Position numbers and translations under genes: made by a program
Notes under the pieces: model-generated
What the model was told of the DNA's origin: nothing
The model's input: only the letters and a program-made list of their open reading frames with translations
Database searches by the model: none
In this document: in pieces, positions 34,950-46,481 of the stretch
How positions within the stretch are numbered: the first letter of the stretch is position 1
How the letters are laid out: each line of letters begins with the position of its first letter
Origin: Nageia nagi
Taxonomy: Eukaryota > Pinophyta
Direction: 5' to 3'
NCBI GenBank assembly: GCA_050084985.1
Contig: JBITNC010000001.1
Location: 182,280,001 to 182,344,000, forward strand
Length of the DNA: 64,000 bases

Positions 34950-37345
34950 ATGGTTCAAACTAGAAGTATGAATACTAAGAAAATACAAGGACACCCATTT
35001 AATATACAATAAATAGATCCAGATGATATGGATCTAATTGAGTCTTCAAGGAGGCCACCTCCTTTAGATGAATCAGATTCATGGGTAGTTCGTTATGTAG
35101 GTAAAGATGGTGATTATGGTTATAATCAATCTAGATCACAAAGACAAATTATAGATAATCCTATCGCAAGGAATAGAATGCAAGTGTTAGATGAAGATTT
35201 AATTGAAATTCATCATTGTATAGCTAATCTTAGGGATATTCCTAAGACGTCTTTTAGTTTACCAGGAGATGTAGAAAAACTAGATCAAAGGTTTGATAAT
35301 TTGGAAATTGATGAGGATAAATCTCGAGCTAAAACTATAGCAATACCACAGACTGAGCCATATAAAGTTAAATATGAAAGAATCAGTCATCAATTATCAG
35401 ATGGTCAAAGAGTTAGTTCTTCAATTCAGAAGGAGGGATCTTCTTTTTCTTTTGAATTAGGAAGAAAGGAAGCATCAATAAAACAAACGGAAAAATCTTA
35501 TTCCACAAAAGAAGGATTAAATAGAAGGATATCTAAGTTTAAAATAGAAGAGATACCTTCTTATGAAGAACTACAAAAATGATAATTATATAAAACAACA
35601 GCTGCTAAAAGATTCACGGAAGTATATGCTGAGAATATTAAAAGGGCTGCAGACATGCAATATATTCTAGAGGAAGAAAAAAGAAAAGCCGATGAACTTA
35701 TTAAATTTCAAGAACAAGAGGATAAATTAAAAGAACTGGAAGATAAATTTCTTAGAGATAAAAAGAAATTCATAGAACAAGAACAATCAAACAAAGAAAG
35801 AAATGAGTTCCTAGAACAAGAAAAGAAAAGACTTCATAAAGAATATGAAAAGCAACTTCATTTGAAAGAATAACAACTTAAAGAATTAGAAAATGAAAAA
35901 TTTGAAAGGGAACAATATATTAGTATGGAGAAAGAAAAATAAATACAATGGGATGAATATCAAAAAATGAAAAATATGAAACCTGAAATGCCAAAAGGAA
36001 GTCAAATACGAAGATATCCAGACCCTTATTTAGATAGAAAAGAAGCGATAGATAGGGAGATAGCCATTTTGTTACAAAAAGAAATGGATAAAGAACTAGA
36101 ACTTCAAAAATTATATGATAAACAAAAGTGAGATTCTATTAAAAATTGGATTAAACAAACCCAAAATCTAATAAAATAGCCTAATGACAAAGGAAAAAAT
36201 CTATATGGAAAAAGTATATCCCAAAACCTCCTAAAATCCCTATTTCGCAACATTCTTCACCTCTTAAAATGGTGCCTCCACCACCATCAGAGCTTCCTTC
36301 TGATTATGAGTCCTATACTTCAAGATCAATTTTGGAAAAGGATACAAATATTCGAAGACACACTCAAGGTCATAGAACTGATAAAGAATTAGAAGAATTT
36401 ATGAAGGATTTTATAAATCGAGAAATGAATGTTCAAGGGCTTAAAAAATTAAATTATAAGAACATTTGCAATGAACCTATTCATCCAAGTATTCCAAAAA
36501 AGAAATTACCATATAGGTTTGAATTTTCTAAGATAGAACCATTCAAAGGAAAAGAGGATCCTAAGGAACACTTGAGAAAATTTTCATTTTCTAGTTATCA
36601 GATAGCCAATGATGACTCATTAATGTTACGTATATTTCCTATGACACTCGCAGGCCAAGCTTTGGATTGGTATAATAGTTTACCTATGCATAGTTTATAT
36701 ACGTTTGAACAATTGGCTAATCAATTTCTTAAACATTTTAGAATCAATATTAAAGAAAGATCTTCAATTACTGATCTTATGAGATTGCAACAATTTCCTG
36801 ATGAAACTATACAAGATTACATCTCAAGATGGTAGGCTATACTCACTAATATGCTTTATACAATACCACAAGAAGAATTGGTTAAATTATTTTGCCAAAG
36901 CTATTTAAGACCAATAGCTAGTGTTCTCCAAATTCAACAACATAAAACTTTTGAAGAAGCTATTGCTCAGGTAGTAGTTATAGAAAGAGTTAAAATTCAA
37001 GATGGAGAGCTAAAATTCAAGAAAAAAGAATACAAAAAAGGTAATCAAAATGAGAACATTAGTAAACAACCACAAAATAATCAAATAGCTACGACAGAAA
37101 ATTATGGTCCTTCTTCAAAAATAGAAGAAAGTGCTGAACCTAAACCTAAAAGAAATTTTACCCCATTATCAGAACCATTAGCTGAAATACTTAAAAAATT
37201 ATGTGATAATGGTATGATTACATTACCTGATATAAGGCCTGAAAATCCTAATGCTAAAGAAAGTAAATGGTATAAGGAGAATGAATTTTGTGCTTATCAT
37301 AGACAAAAGGGACATAATACAAATAAATGTCTCACTTTATAGCAT
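34950..37345 (+). pseudogene. Element 2 gag region (broken)
   Basis: Begins MVQTRSMNTKK at 34950 and stops at 35010 (TAA). Reading continues as in element 1: acidic N-terminus, the TGA TAA double stop at 35580 shared with element 1, coiled coil from ATG 35655, a TAA near 35940 also shared, then a frameshift between 35873 and 36269. The gag core follows with KIEPFKGKEDPKEHLRKF near 36530, LAGQALDWYNSL near 36650 and FEQLANQFLKHF near 36705, then TAG near 36833 and the finger EFCAYHRQKGHNTNKC near 37282. From 36269 gag and pol share one frame, showing the ancestral polyprotein was fused. Confidence 0.85.
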
Positions 37346-38437
37346 AAGATTCAAGATTTGATAGATAGTCAAAAGATAGATGTGGATAATCCTGTTGTGC
37401 CTTCGAATCAAAATTTAGGGATATATCAAAATCCCTTACCTTCACATCAGGCCAACAATGTGGCAATTATCCCAAACCAAATGAATTATATATGGAATGA
37501 TAAAGACATACCATTTATAGGAGTTATAGATGAGTCGATACATATGATAGGTGTAGCTACATGAGCACAACAATATCAAAACAAACAGGATAATCTGTGA
37601 AGAAATCAATCAAGGATAAGCTCTACTAATACACAAACTACATCTATACCTCTTCCACAACAACCTAGAGTTTCAATAAAAGGTGTTCTTCAACGACAAC
37701 TAAAAATGTCTCCAGTTAAGATGACCTTATATGAATTATTGCAATAGTCTGAAAGTTATAGGGAAGCCATGAATCAAATTTTACAAGAAATTCAAGTGGA
37801 TGTTAGTAATCCTAATAATTTCATTTCAATAGTCGAGAGTTTGAAGATATCTCAACAACCTAGTATCACCTTCTATGAACAAGAAAAATTAAATAACAAT
37901 GGACCAGGCGGAATTGATCCACCTTTACATATAATTGGTAAAGTAGATGGGAAATTATTTAAAAGAATTCTGATAGATGAAGGTTCAGCTATAAATATAA
38001 TTTCAGATGCTGCATACAAAAATTTGAATTTATTAGAATCGCTTATCCTAGCTCCTTCTTTGCAAATTAGGGTGTTTAATGATGCAGTGTGTTCAACCTT
38101 GGGATCGATAGTGCTGCCAATTATAGTAGGGGCTAAAACTATTCAAACTTTATTACATATAATTGAAGGAAATATTATACAATATAATGTTCTTTTAGGA
38201 TGTCCATGGATTAGAGAAATGCAATGTGTCCCATCAACTTATCATGGATGTTTAAAATACATCTATAAAGATAAAGTTCATTGTGTATTTAAAGATCCAA
38301 ATCCTTATTCACATTGTAATTTAATTTTTGATACAAATGAAGTGACATTACCATCTCCCAATCTATCAACTATCTTAATGAACAAAAATATAAATCAATC
38401 TGAAGTAATAAAAGTAAAGAATGATATAGGTATATAG
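37346..38437 (+). pseudogene. Element 2 linker and aspartic protease
   Basis: Linker (37346-37768) then protease. ATG 37769 is internal. Landmarks: PSITFYEQEKLNNNGPGG near 37858, catalytic region KRILIDEGSAINIIS near 37960-38005 (D-E-G as in element 1), TIQTLLHIIEGNIIQYN near 38140 and LGCPWIREM near 38196. The frame is open for 222 codons to TAG 38435, more intact than in element 1. It would cleave the Gag-Pol precursor. Confidence 0.82.
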
Positions 38438-39500
38438 GATAAAGATACTTGGGAAAAAGTTGCTAAAACTTTAGATGAAAAGCATGGAGCTTCTTCATCA
38501 AAACAAGTAAATACTACATCTAATAATAACTCATCCGATGTATATCTAGTAAAGATTAAATTAATGGATTTAGGGATGGGAGAATATGATATAGATGATG
38601 TTGTATTTAATATACCTTCATCATAAGAAGCGGGTAGAGTATCCGAGTCACCTAGTGTAATCGAACAAATAGTACCTTTAGGTGAAATACCTAATCAAAC
38701 AATGTTTGTTTATGCGGGAATAGTAGATCCTATATCAACAATATCCAATCAAATATATGAAGGATATTTCAATAATGATATGAAATTTTTATCACCATGT
38801 TCAAGAACATTTGTTCTAAATTATTTTAACAAATGTAATTAGCAAGGACGAGGATTGGGTCGATATGAACAGGGTCCCCGAGAAATAATTGAGTTACAAT
38901 ACCAAGACCCCACTGATAAAAGTGGATTATGTTATAAGAATGGATATAAAAATCTTGATAAATTAGGAAATTTAGAAGAAGAGAATTTGGATTACAACGA
39001 AAAAATTTCAGAGAAAGAACCCATAGTACAAGAAATTACTAATATAAAAGAAGAGCAATTGAGTGAAATGGATGTCTTAGAAGGTATCAAAATGCTCTTT
39101 ATCAATAATCTTGAAGTACCTGGGAATCATTTATACTTACCAAGTGATATGCAGAAAAAGATTAATAGAATACATAAAATAAATAAAAATGTTGAATCAT
39201 TAATACCTTTATATATACCATCGATTAATGTGGTTACAATAAAAGAAAATATTCCTGAGGATCAAAACAATGAACAAATAAATGAAAACAATAAAAATAA
39301 AGACTTAATTAGAATAATAGGTGATACTTCTATAGATGAAGTAATAGTTGATTTCTCTTTCATATCATCCAATCCTTCATCATATGAATTAAAAAATGTA
39401 GATCACATATTTAGTTCCTTCGAAAATCATGTATGTACAAATAAACAAACTCAAGAATATGATGAGGAATGTAATGTTAATGATAAAAATTAGATACCAG
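38438..39500 (+). pseudogene. Element 2 protease-RT linker, G-patch-like
   Basis: Acidic connecting region in the same frame as protease and RT. A glycine motif, QGRGLGRYEQG, lies at about 38842-38874 after a TAG at 38839, followed by IIELQYQDPTDKSGLCYK. This resembles a G-patch. The rest, to TAG at 39491, is Glu/Asn/Ile-rich without a recognised domain. Confidence 0.6.
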
Positions 39501-40640
39501 TACCAAATCAATTAGAAGAAGGGTCACATATGCTTATGGAAAATGTCTTAGAAATAAATATTAGTAATGATCCTCAAAATCCTAAAATTATTCAATTAGG
39601 AGAAAACATTACGGAAAATGAACGAGAAGAAATTACAACTTTATTAAAACAACAAGAAGAAGTATTTGCATGGTCATATGCAGATATGCCTGGAATAGAT
39701 CCTAAATTAGTAGTACATAATTTAGCATTAAAGCCTGATGCTAAACAAAAATTACATAAAATGCATCCTACTATAGCATTAATGGTAAAATAAGAACTTA
39801 AAAAATTATTAGAAGTTAAATTTATACAACCTATAGATTATTCAGATTGGATATCTAATATGGTACCTATGAAAAAACCAAGTGGAAAAATAAGAATATG
39901 TACAGATTTTCGTGATCTTAACAAAGCTTGTCCTAAGGATGATTTCCCTCTACCTAACATTGATAGTTTGGTAGATTCGACAGTAGGACATGATATGTTG
40001 TCATTAATGGATGGATTTTATGGTTATAATCAAATAAAAATAGCTACTGAAGATCAACATAAAATGGATTTTATAACTCCTTGGGGTACCTTTTGTTATA
40101 AAGTTATGCCTTTTGGATTGAAAAACGCTGGGGCAACTTATCAAAGGGCTATGACTTATATATTCCATGATTATATGCACGATATAGTAGAAGATTATGT
40201 CGATGATTTGTTGGCTAGGTCTAAATATCGAAAAGATCATGGAAAAGTTTTAATTAAAGTTTTAGATAGATTATTAGAACATAAAGTAAGATTAAATCCA
40301 AAAAAATGTGTTTTTGGTGTAACTTCAGGAAAATTATTAGGATTTATTATGTCCCGACGAGGAATTGAAATAGATCCTAGTAAAATAAAGGCAATAGTGG
40401 ATATGCCACCTCTTGCAAATTTTAAACAACTACAAAGTTTACAAGGTAAGTTACAAGCCATTAGAAGATTCATAACACAACTTTCTGATAAATGTAAACC
40501 ATTTACAAAGTTATTAAAAAAGGGGATAGAATATCATTGGGGCAAAGAGCAACAAGATGCATTCGATGAAATTAAAAGATATTTATTATCTCCTCCTGTC
40601 TTAAGTCCACTAAGAAAAGATGTACCCTTTTTGTTATATA
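39501..40640 (+). pseudogene. Element 2 reverse transcriptase
   Basis: Gypsy RT, better kept than in element 1. VFAWSYADMPGIDPK near 39662; TAA at 39791 replaces a Glu codon that element 1 retains; then MVPMKKPSGKIRICTDFRDL from 39860, LSLMDGFYGYNQIKIA near 40000, VMPFGLKNAGATYQRAM near 40103, catalytic EDYVDDLLARSKY near 40190-40229, VRLNPKKCVFGVTSGKLLGF near 40288 and FKQLQSLQGKLQAIRRF near 40420. The last 306 codons from 39860 are open and include all central RT motifs. It could not be translated from the natural start because of upstream lesions. Confidence 0.92.
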
Positions 40641-40735
40641 TCTCTGCTACTGAAAATGCATTAGGAACAATGCTTGCTCAAAAGAATGAACACAATAAAG
40701 AGCAAGCTATATATTATTTGAATAGATTCCCTAGA
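40625..40735 (+). pseudogene. Element 2 first RNase H, truncated
   Basis: PFLLYISATENALGTMLAQ and EQAIYYLNRF are present, then homology to element 1 ends at about 40728 and an A-rich repeat takes over. The remainder of the first RNase H, the second RNase H and integrase are all absent. The break lies about 660 coding bases earlier than in element 1. Confidence 0.85.
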
Positions 40736-40880
40736 AAAAATGAAAAAATCCTAAAAAATAGAAAAATGAAAAAATCCTAAAAAATAGAAAAATCATAAAA
40801 TCCTAAAAAATAGAAAAATCATAAAATCCTAAAAATTTGAAAAATCATAAAACACATAAAAATTATAAAATTATAAAATA
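40736..40880. repeat. A-rich repeat replacing pol end, element 2
   Basis: Four to five copies of a unit near AAAATCCTAAAAAATAGAAA. It rejoins sequence shared with element 1 at CCTAGATGGAAACATCTAG (40881). Same unit type as 15120-15285 but a different upstream junction. Confidence 0.85.
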
Positions 40881-41271
40881 TACCTAGATGGAAACATCTA
40901 GAGGTCACTTGGCAATTGGGTGCCCTGCCCTTATACGATGTAAATACATGTTGCATGTCATCGTAATAGTGATTATCCAGTAAATGTGTAATGTATGAAA
41001 AGGTTGCCTTAGAATAATCTCCTTGTTATCACTACATTCACTTTATCTTTTCTTTTTAAAAGAAATGACATACCCTAGATGATAGAAAAACATAAAATTT
41101 GTATGTTTGAAGAAAAATCAAAAACTCCAAACACTTAAAACATTAAGGAATTCTAAGAGAATTTGAATGAAATTATCTTAGAAATAGTAAGAGTGAAAAA
41201 TTACATATCTATCCTATTATTTGCTTCATCCCGAACCTAAGAATCATTTGGTAAAAAAAAAAAAGAGTAAA

Positions 41272-41273
<2 letters not shown>

Positions 41274-41344
<71 letters not shown>
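41274..41344. repeat. (TA)n microsatellite
   Basis: About 35 uninterrupted TA units inside element 2. Element 1 has a poly-A stretch at the matching place (about 15650-15685). Confidence 0.97.
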
Positions 41345-41352
<8 letters not shown>

Positions 41353-41800
41353 CATAATATCAATGATTCTTGGGTGATTACAATATCCTCTACCAGGGCT
41401 ATGGATGCCTGACTGGCAGTAGAGCAAGGTTGTAGCAAGATCAAGGTGGCTAAGTAACTTTCTATGGACCTCTATACATTCCATATGGATGGATTAGCTC
41501 ATTAATGTTTTTGAGATAATTCCATGTCAAATGATCTAAGAAGGGAAATGAATGTCACTACACACACGGAGTTTTAGGTTTTTTATCAACATATAATAAT
41601 ATTGTTTGATATCATCTTAGGTTGTTAAATCTTGAAATAAAGAAAGATAAGATAGATGTTATAATAACTTGGTTATTAATTCAAAGGTCACTTAATCTTT
41701 TTTTTATAATGAGTATCCTTCATATTATATAATTTGTTGGTGTTTAGGATCATTCGTTTCATTTTGTTAAACCCATTTTTTACTATTATATATTACCTTT

Positions 41801-42145
41801 GAACATTATTAAAATATGCTTTTCTTTGGTAAGGATAAGAATGATTAGTTATTGTTCTCCTGACCAAGATAAAGTTAATGTTCATACACATCCTACCTTT
41901 GAACATTATTAAAATTTGCTTTTCTTTGGGAAGGATAAGAATGATTATTTATTGTTCTCCTAACCAAGATAAAGTTAATATTCATATACATTCCTAAAGT
42001 CACTATTGTTTCATGTTAAGCCATGTTTTAATATATACCTATTGCTTTTGAACATTATTAAAATTTGCTTTTCTTTGGAAAGGATAAGAATGATTAGTTA
42101 TTGTTCTCCTAACCAAGATAAAGTTAATGTTCATAATATCCATAA
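41801..42145. repeat. Tripled ~95 bp unit, element 2
   Basis: Three copies starting near 41801, 41893 and 42047, each with TTGAACATTATTAAAAT, GCTTTTCTTTGG and CCAAGATAAAGTTAAT. Element 1 holds one copy at 16192-16287, so the array arose after the two diverged. Confidence 0.85.
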
Positions 42146-43079
42146 AGAATTAGTTTACCATGTCAAGTGGTTTATTATAAAAAATTGCCAAGTGCGAAAA
42201 ATGATGCATCTGATTCCGCAAAAATTTAATAAAAATATGTCCTTAAATAATCTTAAAATCTAGAAGATTTAATATTTGAAAATAATGATTCTTAATTAAT
42301 TAAGGTAATATACGTATTTTAGATATTTTAAATAATATCTAAAGTTAATATAAAAATTTAAATTCATTTTTTAAATGATGTACTAAAAGATTTATTAAGT
42401 TATCATTAGAAACTAGGATATTAATGATTAGTTATCAAATCTAAACCATGTTTGCATACATCACACAAAACCATTGTCATCATTTATAAAATATGTTATT
42501 AATTATTAAATTAATTAACAGGTTAATTAGCTACAATTTATAATCAATCAGTTATTTAAACAAATTATGTTATTTCACATTATCAATAACTTAAAATAGC
42601 TTAACCTATTAAAAGTATAAATTAGATTTATTATTTTAGAATCGTACTTATTATTAAATTAATTTTAGATTAGTAACATAATCAAATTAATTTGTTGATA
42701 TATGTTATATATATTTTATCATTTTTTTTAAAAAAAAAAAAGTATCTTCAAAATTATACATCATATAGTCCATAATTATATTTATGCGTCATACATTCTG
42801 AAAATTACATCTATCATTAACATCTATTCATCATCAAGTAATTAAAACACAATTATGTTTTCTACATTATATCACATCATACTTATTTTCATCACAAATC
42901 TATATAGAAAATGTAAGATCATACATCAAGAATCATAGAAATATCATAACATGTCATCAGTTTATCCATCACACAATAAAAATAATATAAGCAGTACATC
43001 AAGAAAATATAACACCATAATCATCATATCAACATGAGCCATAATAACCATAAATAAAAGTACATCATATATATATCAT

Positions 43080-45546
43080 CAAAAATGGAATATCAATGTC
43101 CTCCAATAGATACAACATCATCATGAGGATCGCCAGGATGCTCTGAAGAACCCTCATCCCTAGTAATAGATCTCAATCCTATAGCATATGTCCGAGGAGA
43201 TACACCCCTAGTAGTAGACTGAGATTGAGATACTGATGCTGCATGATGACTGTGACTCCCAAAAGGACCTAAACCACTTGAAATTGGTGAATGAGGAAAC
43301 CCTGGTGTTGGCCTAGGTGGTGAACTAGGACCATCTAAAAAATATCTCGAGAAACTAGGTAACCAAAGTTCCACAGCCCTGCGATAATAATCCTGCTCTC
43401 TCAACTGATCTGCATGCTTGTCTATAGAAGGAATGGGAGTACCGATACCTGGATCTACAACCCCACCAGATAACTCAGTAATACGAGCATTGGCATCCAT
43501 CAGAGATTAGTGAAGGGTATCTCGCTCATATCTATATCTCACATGAGCACTATCAAAACATCTGAGAGCTATCATCTTAGTCCTTAGGGACGTAATATCT
43601 CCTCTCAAACTAGCCAACTCTAAAGTAGAAGCATCCTGAAGGGTGTGAAGCTCCTTAATCACATACTGAAGCTCTACGATCTCAGCCTCATAAGAAGTAG
43701 CACTCCTCCCACTGGAATCCCATCGCTCAAAAGTAGTCTGAGTAGGAACTTCAGGCTACTAAAATCTAACTTCCTCAGTCTCTGGAATCTCTCCAGTCGT
43801 ACCCCCAACATCAAAACCCTTAAAATATACCATAGTAAAATCATCTCCACCAGTAGTACCAACAAGCTCCTTAGTCACTACCTCTGGAGCTGTATCCACT
43901 CGAGTCCTTTGAGTAGGATGCTCAATGGTCATCTCACTCCAAAAAACTCTACCAGCTCAGTATCCCACCATGATGCAAAACCCTCTAAAGTACCCACATC
44001 ATCCATAAGCATATCCTCATCTGGGATATCCTCACTAGCTCTAAGAACCATAGGTGAATAAGACAACATAAAGACACCTGATACAGGAGCATCCCCTGGA
44101 TGAAGATATCGGAGGGGTGGAGGTGGAATGTCCTGAGGGAGACCAAATTGCCAACGAAACCAATCATAATGAAAATACTCCACAATACCTACCTGAGGAC
44201 CCTGTAAAAATATAGCCTATCCAGTCCCATATAAATGGAAACTAGTCTCAACAAAATCAAAAATCTGTAAACTAATCCTCCATCAGATCTGACCAGGAGT
44301 CAAACTGCTTAGGAGCTATCTGTAGAAGGCAACATCTCTTTGAATGCCATCTCTATGAGGAATAACTAATAAATGGCTCCAACATTGAATACCTAATGGA
44401 TATCTACAAGTGGTATATGTAGGATTAGGTAATCCTAAAGGTCAGTAAGGATAAATATGCTCATATGCCCAAGCCTGTAAAATAAGTGTGGTAGCTACTG
44501 CAGCTCTCGGAGTCCATACCAATAAATAAAGCTCTCTATAAATAAGGGCCAATAATGAAGGAGCCCAAGAAAAAGTGATCCTTAAAGTCATCATTTGATG
44601 AAGTACACCCATCAGAGCCCAAGGAAATCTCCCACCACCAACATTTGGTGCACCATAACACATGATGCATCCCATAAGATAGGTAACATGAAGATATGTA
44701 GGATGCTCCTCCTTTGATAATCCTTGCCAAAACTGATAATACATCAGGCCTCCTGCCTGAATCTGAACCATCAACTCCTTAACCACATCATCCCCAAAAA
44801 GCTCCCTCACCAAAGGTCAAGCCTCCTCTCTAGTCTGAAGAAGAACTATATCCATGCCTCAGACTGGAAGTCTCAAAATGTGATGGATATCCTCTAATGT
44901 AATAGTAATAGGACCAATAGGTAGATGAAAAGCATTGATCGCTGGATCCCATCTCTCAAAAAGGGTAGCTAAAATTGCAAAGTCCTTTTGGATACGACCC
45001 ATATATGGGACTGCTCCAAAACCAACATCATGAAGAAAAGCATGATCTGAGTCAGGTACTCGACCACTAAGGTCATGGAAAATCTGAGGGTAATGACCCC
45101 TAGAAGTAGAAACCTCTGAAACCTAAAAAAGATAGACATGAAATTTTAGTATAAAAAAAAACACAGCAAAAAGTTTGTTTAGGATCGTCATCGATCGTGT
45201 TAACCGATCTATGATGACTCAAATAGATCGTTGCTGATCCTTACAATCGACGATGATCCTGAGAGATCGTTGACGATCGACAAAATCATCGACGATTATA
45301 TAAAAACTACAACTAAGGCCCAAACCCTCAGCTAGGGTTTTTAAAATATACATAAAATGAATATGAAAACCATAAAAGCCTATGCTGATACAATATACAT
45401 TATACTAATAATATAGATAAAGAATTTAAATTACTACTATCAACCTAATATTGAAAAAAAAAAACAAAAAATAAAAAAATGGATGGTTGAAATACCTCCT
45501 TTGAGATTGATTTGCCCTTTGTCGAAATCCTTTTACGTGGTGCCAT
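43080..45546 (-). pseudogene. Antisense PMD gene of element 2
   Basis: Two-exon gene antisense to the element. Exon 1 (45546-45496) is 17 codons, MAPRKRISTKGKSISKE, then GAG|GTATT. A 373 bp intron ends CTTTTTTAG and exon 2 starts at 45122 in phase, reading VSEVSTSRGHYPQIF. The PMD core is very clear: FGAVPYMGRIQKDFAILATL (about 45030-44970), then FERWDPAINAFHLPIGPI and TLEDIHHILRLPV (to about 44862). Further on are ELFGDDVVKEL, YLMGCIMCYG, GGRFPWALMG and LQAWAYEHIYPY (about 44475-44445), an acidic region (about 44040-43960) and a Ser/Pro/Gly-rich tail ending EHPGDPHDDVVSIGGH at 43093. Several stops in exon 2, some of CGA-to-TGA type, mean this copy is probably inactive. Start, intron and domain order match element 1. 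Confidence 0.88.
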
Positions 45547-46481
45547 ATAATTTACGGAAAAATTGGTAAAGAGATGAAAAGGACAAATAAGAAAGGACAA
45601 AAATCGAAATAGCAAATGACAAGTAAAAGTCAAAATGAAAACTATTTTGTTTTAAAAACCCTCGCGTCACGGATTGTTAGCGATCTCTATGTCGATCGTC
45701 AATGATTTGAATGAAATCGATAACGATTATTGATCGGTAACGATTCATAAGTAGTCATCGATGATTTATGTTATTTGAAAATGTATAAAATGAAGTATAT
45801 TTTTCTTTAAATATCATAAAATTTATTTATGTATAGACAAAAAATGAAAAAGCTTCGTTCACTAAGGTGAAAGTGAACACATTATAAATCACATTATTTT
45901 TCACCTAGAAGAATGCTCCAATGTCACATGACTACCAAATACATCGACACATGAAGGACTAGTATTGAGTAAACTTACTAGGGTAAAATGATTAAAATCG
46001 CTATTAAAACAAGTCTAAACACAAGAAATTAAGATATTCATAGCAAAATATACTATTATAAAGATAGTATTTTTACTATATAAATCTACGATGATCACTT
46101 TACAATCATTAACAATCATAAAAGATTGTCAATGATCCTTGACTAAGTCAAATATGAAAAATAGATCAGACTAAGTCTGAGGTCAAATGGCAAAATAATC
46201 ACAAGATGTAAGAGATCATCTCGAAACCTCGTTGTCGGGACAAAGGACAATACTATTACAATTCATATACTAAAGAAAACTTATATGGTATAGGTGCGCT
46301 TAGACATGCAAAATGACATAACAGAAATGTCATGCAACTATCACACAAGCTCAATACGTCATCATACCAAAAATAGTCACTTCTAAAGTTATCAACTTTA
46401 TCAAACAACAAAGCTTCTCATTATATATTTTTTGAAAGTATCAACCCTATCTTTGGTTGATAATTCAAAAAAGGGGCAAAA
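45547..46481 (+). other. Element 2 3' internal end
   Basis: Presumed promoter side of the antisense gene. CG-palindrome motifs occur at 45660-45770 and 46085-46140. Shared with element 1 in part (46210-46480). Polypurine tract CAAAAAAGGGGCAAAA ends at 46481. Confidence 0.75.

Larger units (their letters stand above)
40881..43080 (+). other. Element 2 3' non-coding region
   Basis: Collinear with 15286-16880 of element 1 but longer; no gene seen. It gained a TA microsatellite, a tripled ~95 bp unit, and an extra AT-rich stretch at about 42200-42540 (with loss of some sequence elsewhere). Confidence 0.7.

Noticed and set aside
34941-35009. Intact short gag start peptide as a separate small gene
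   Set aside because: The frame continues after the stop exactly as in element 1; it is an interrupted gag N-terminus.
41221-41444. Tyr-Ile repeat frames on both strands
   Set aside because: Translation of the TA microsatellite.
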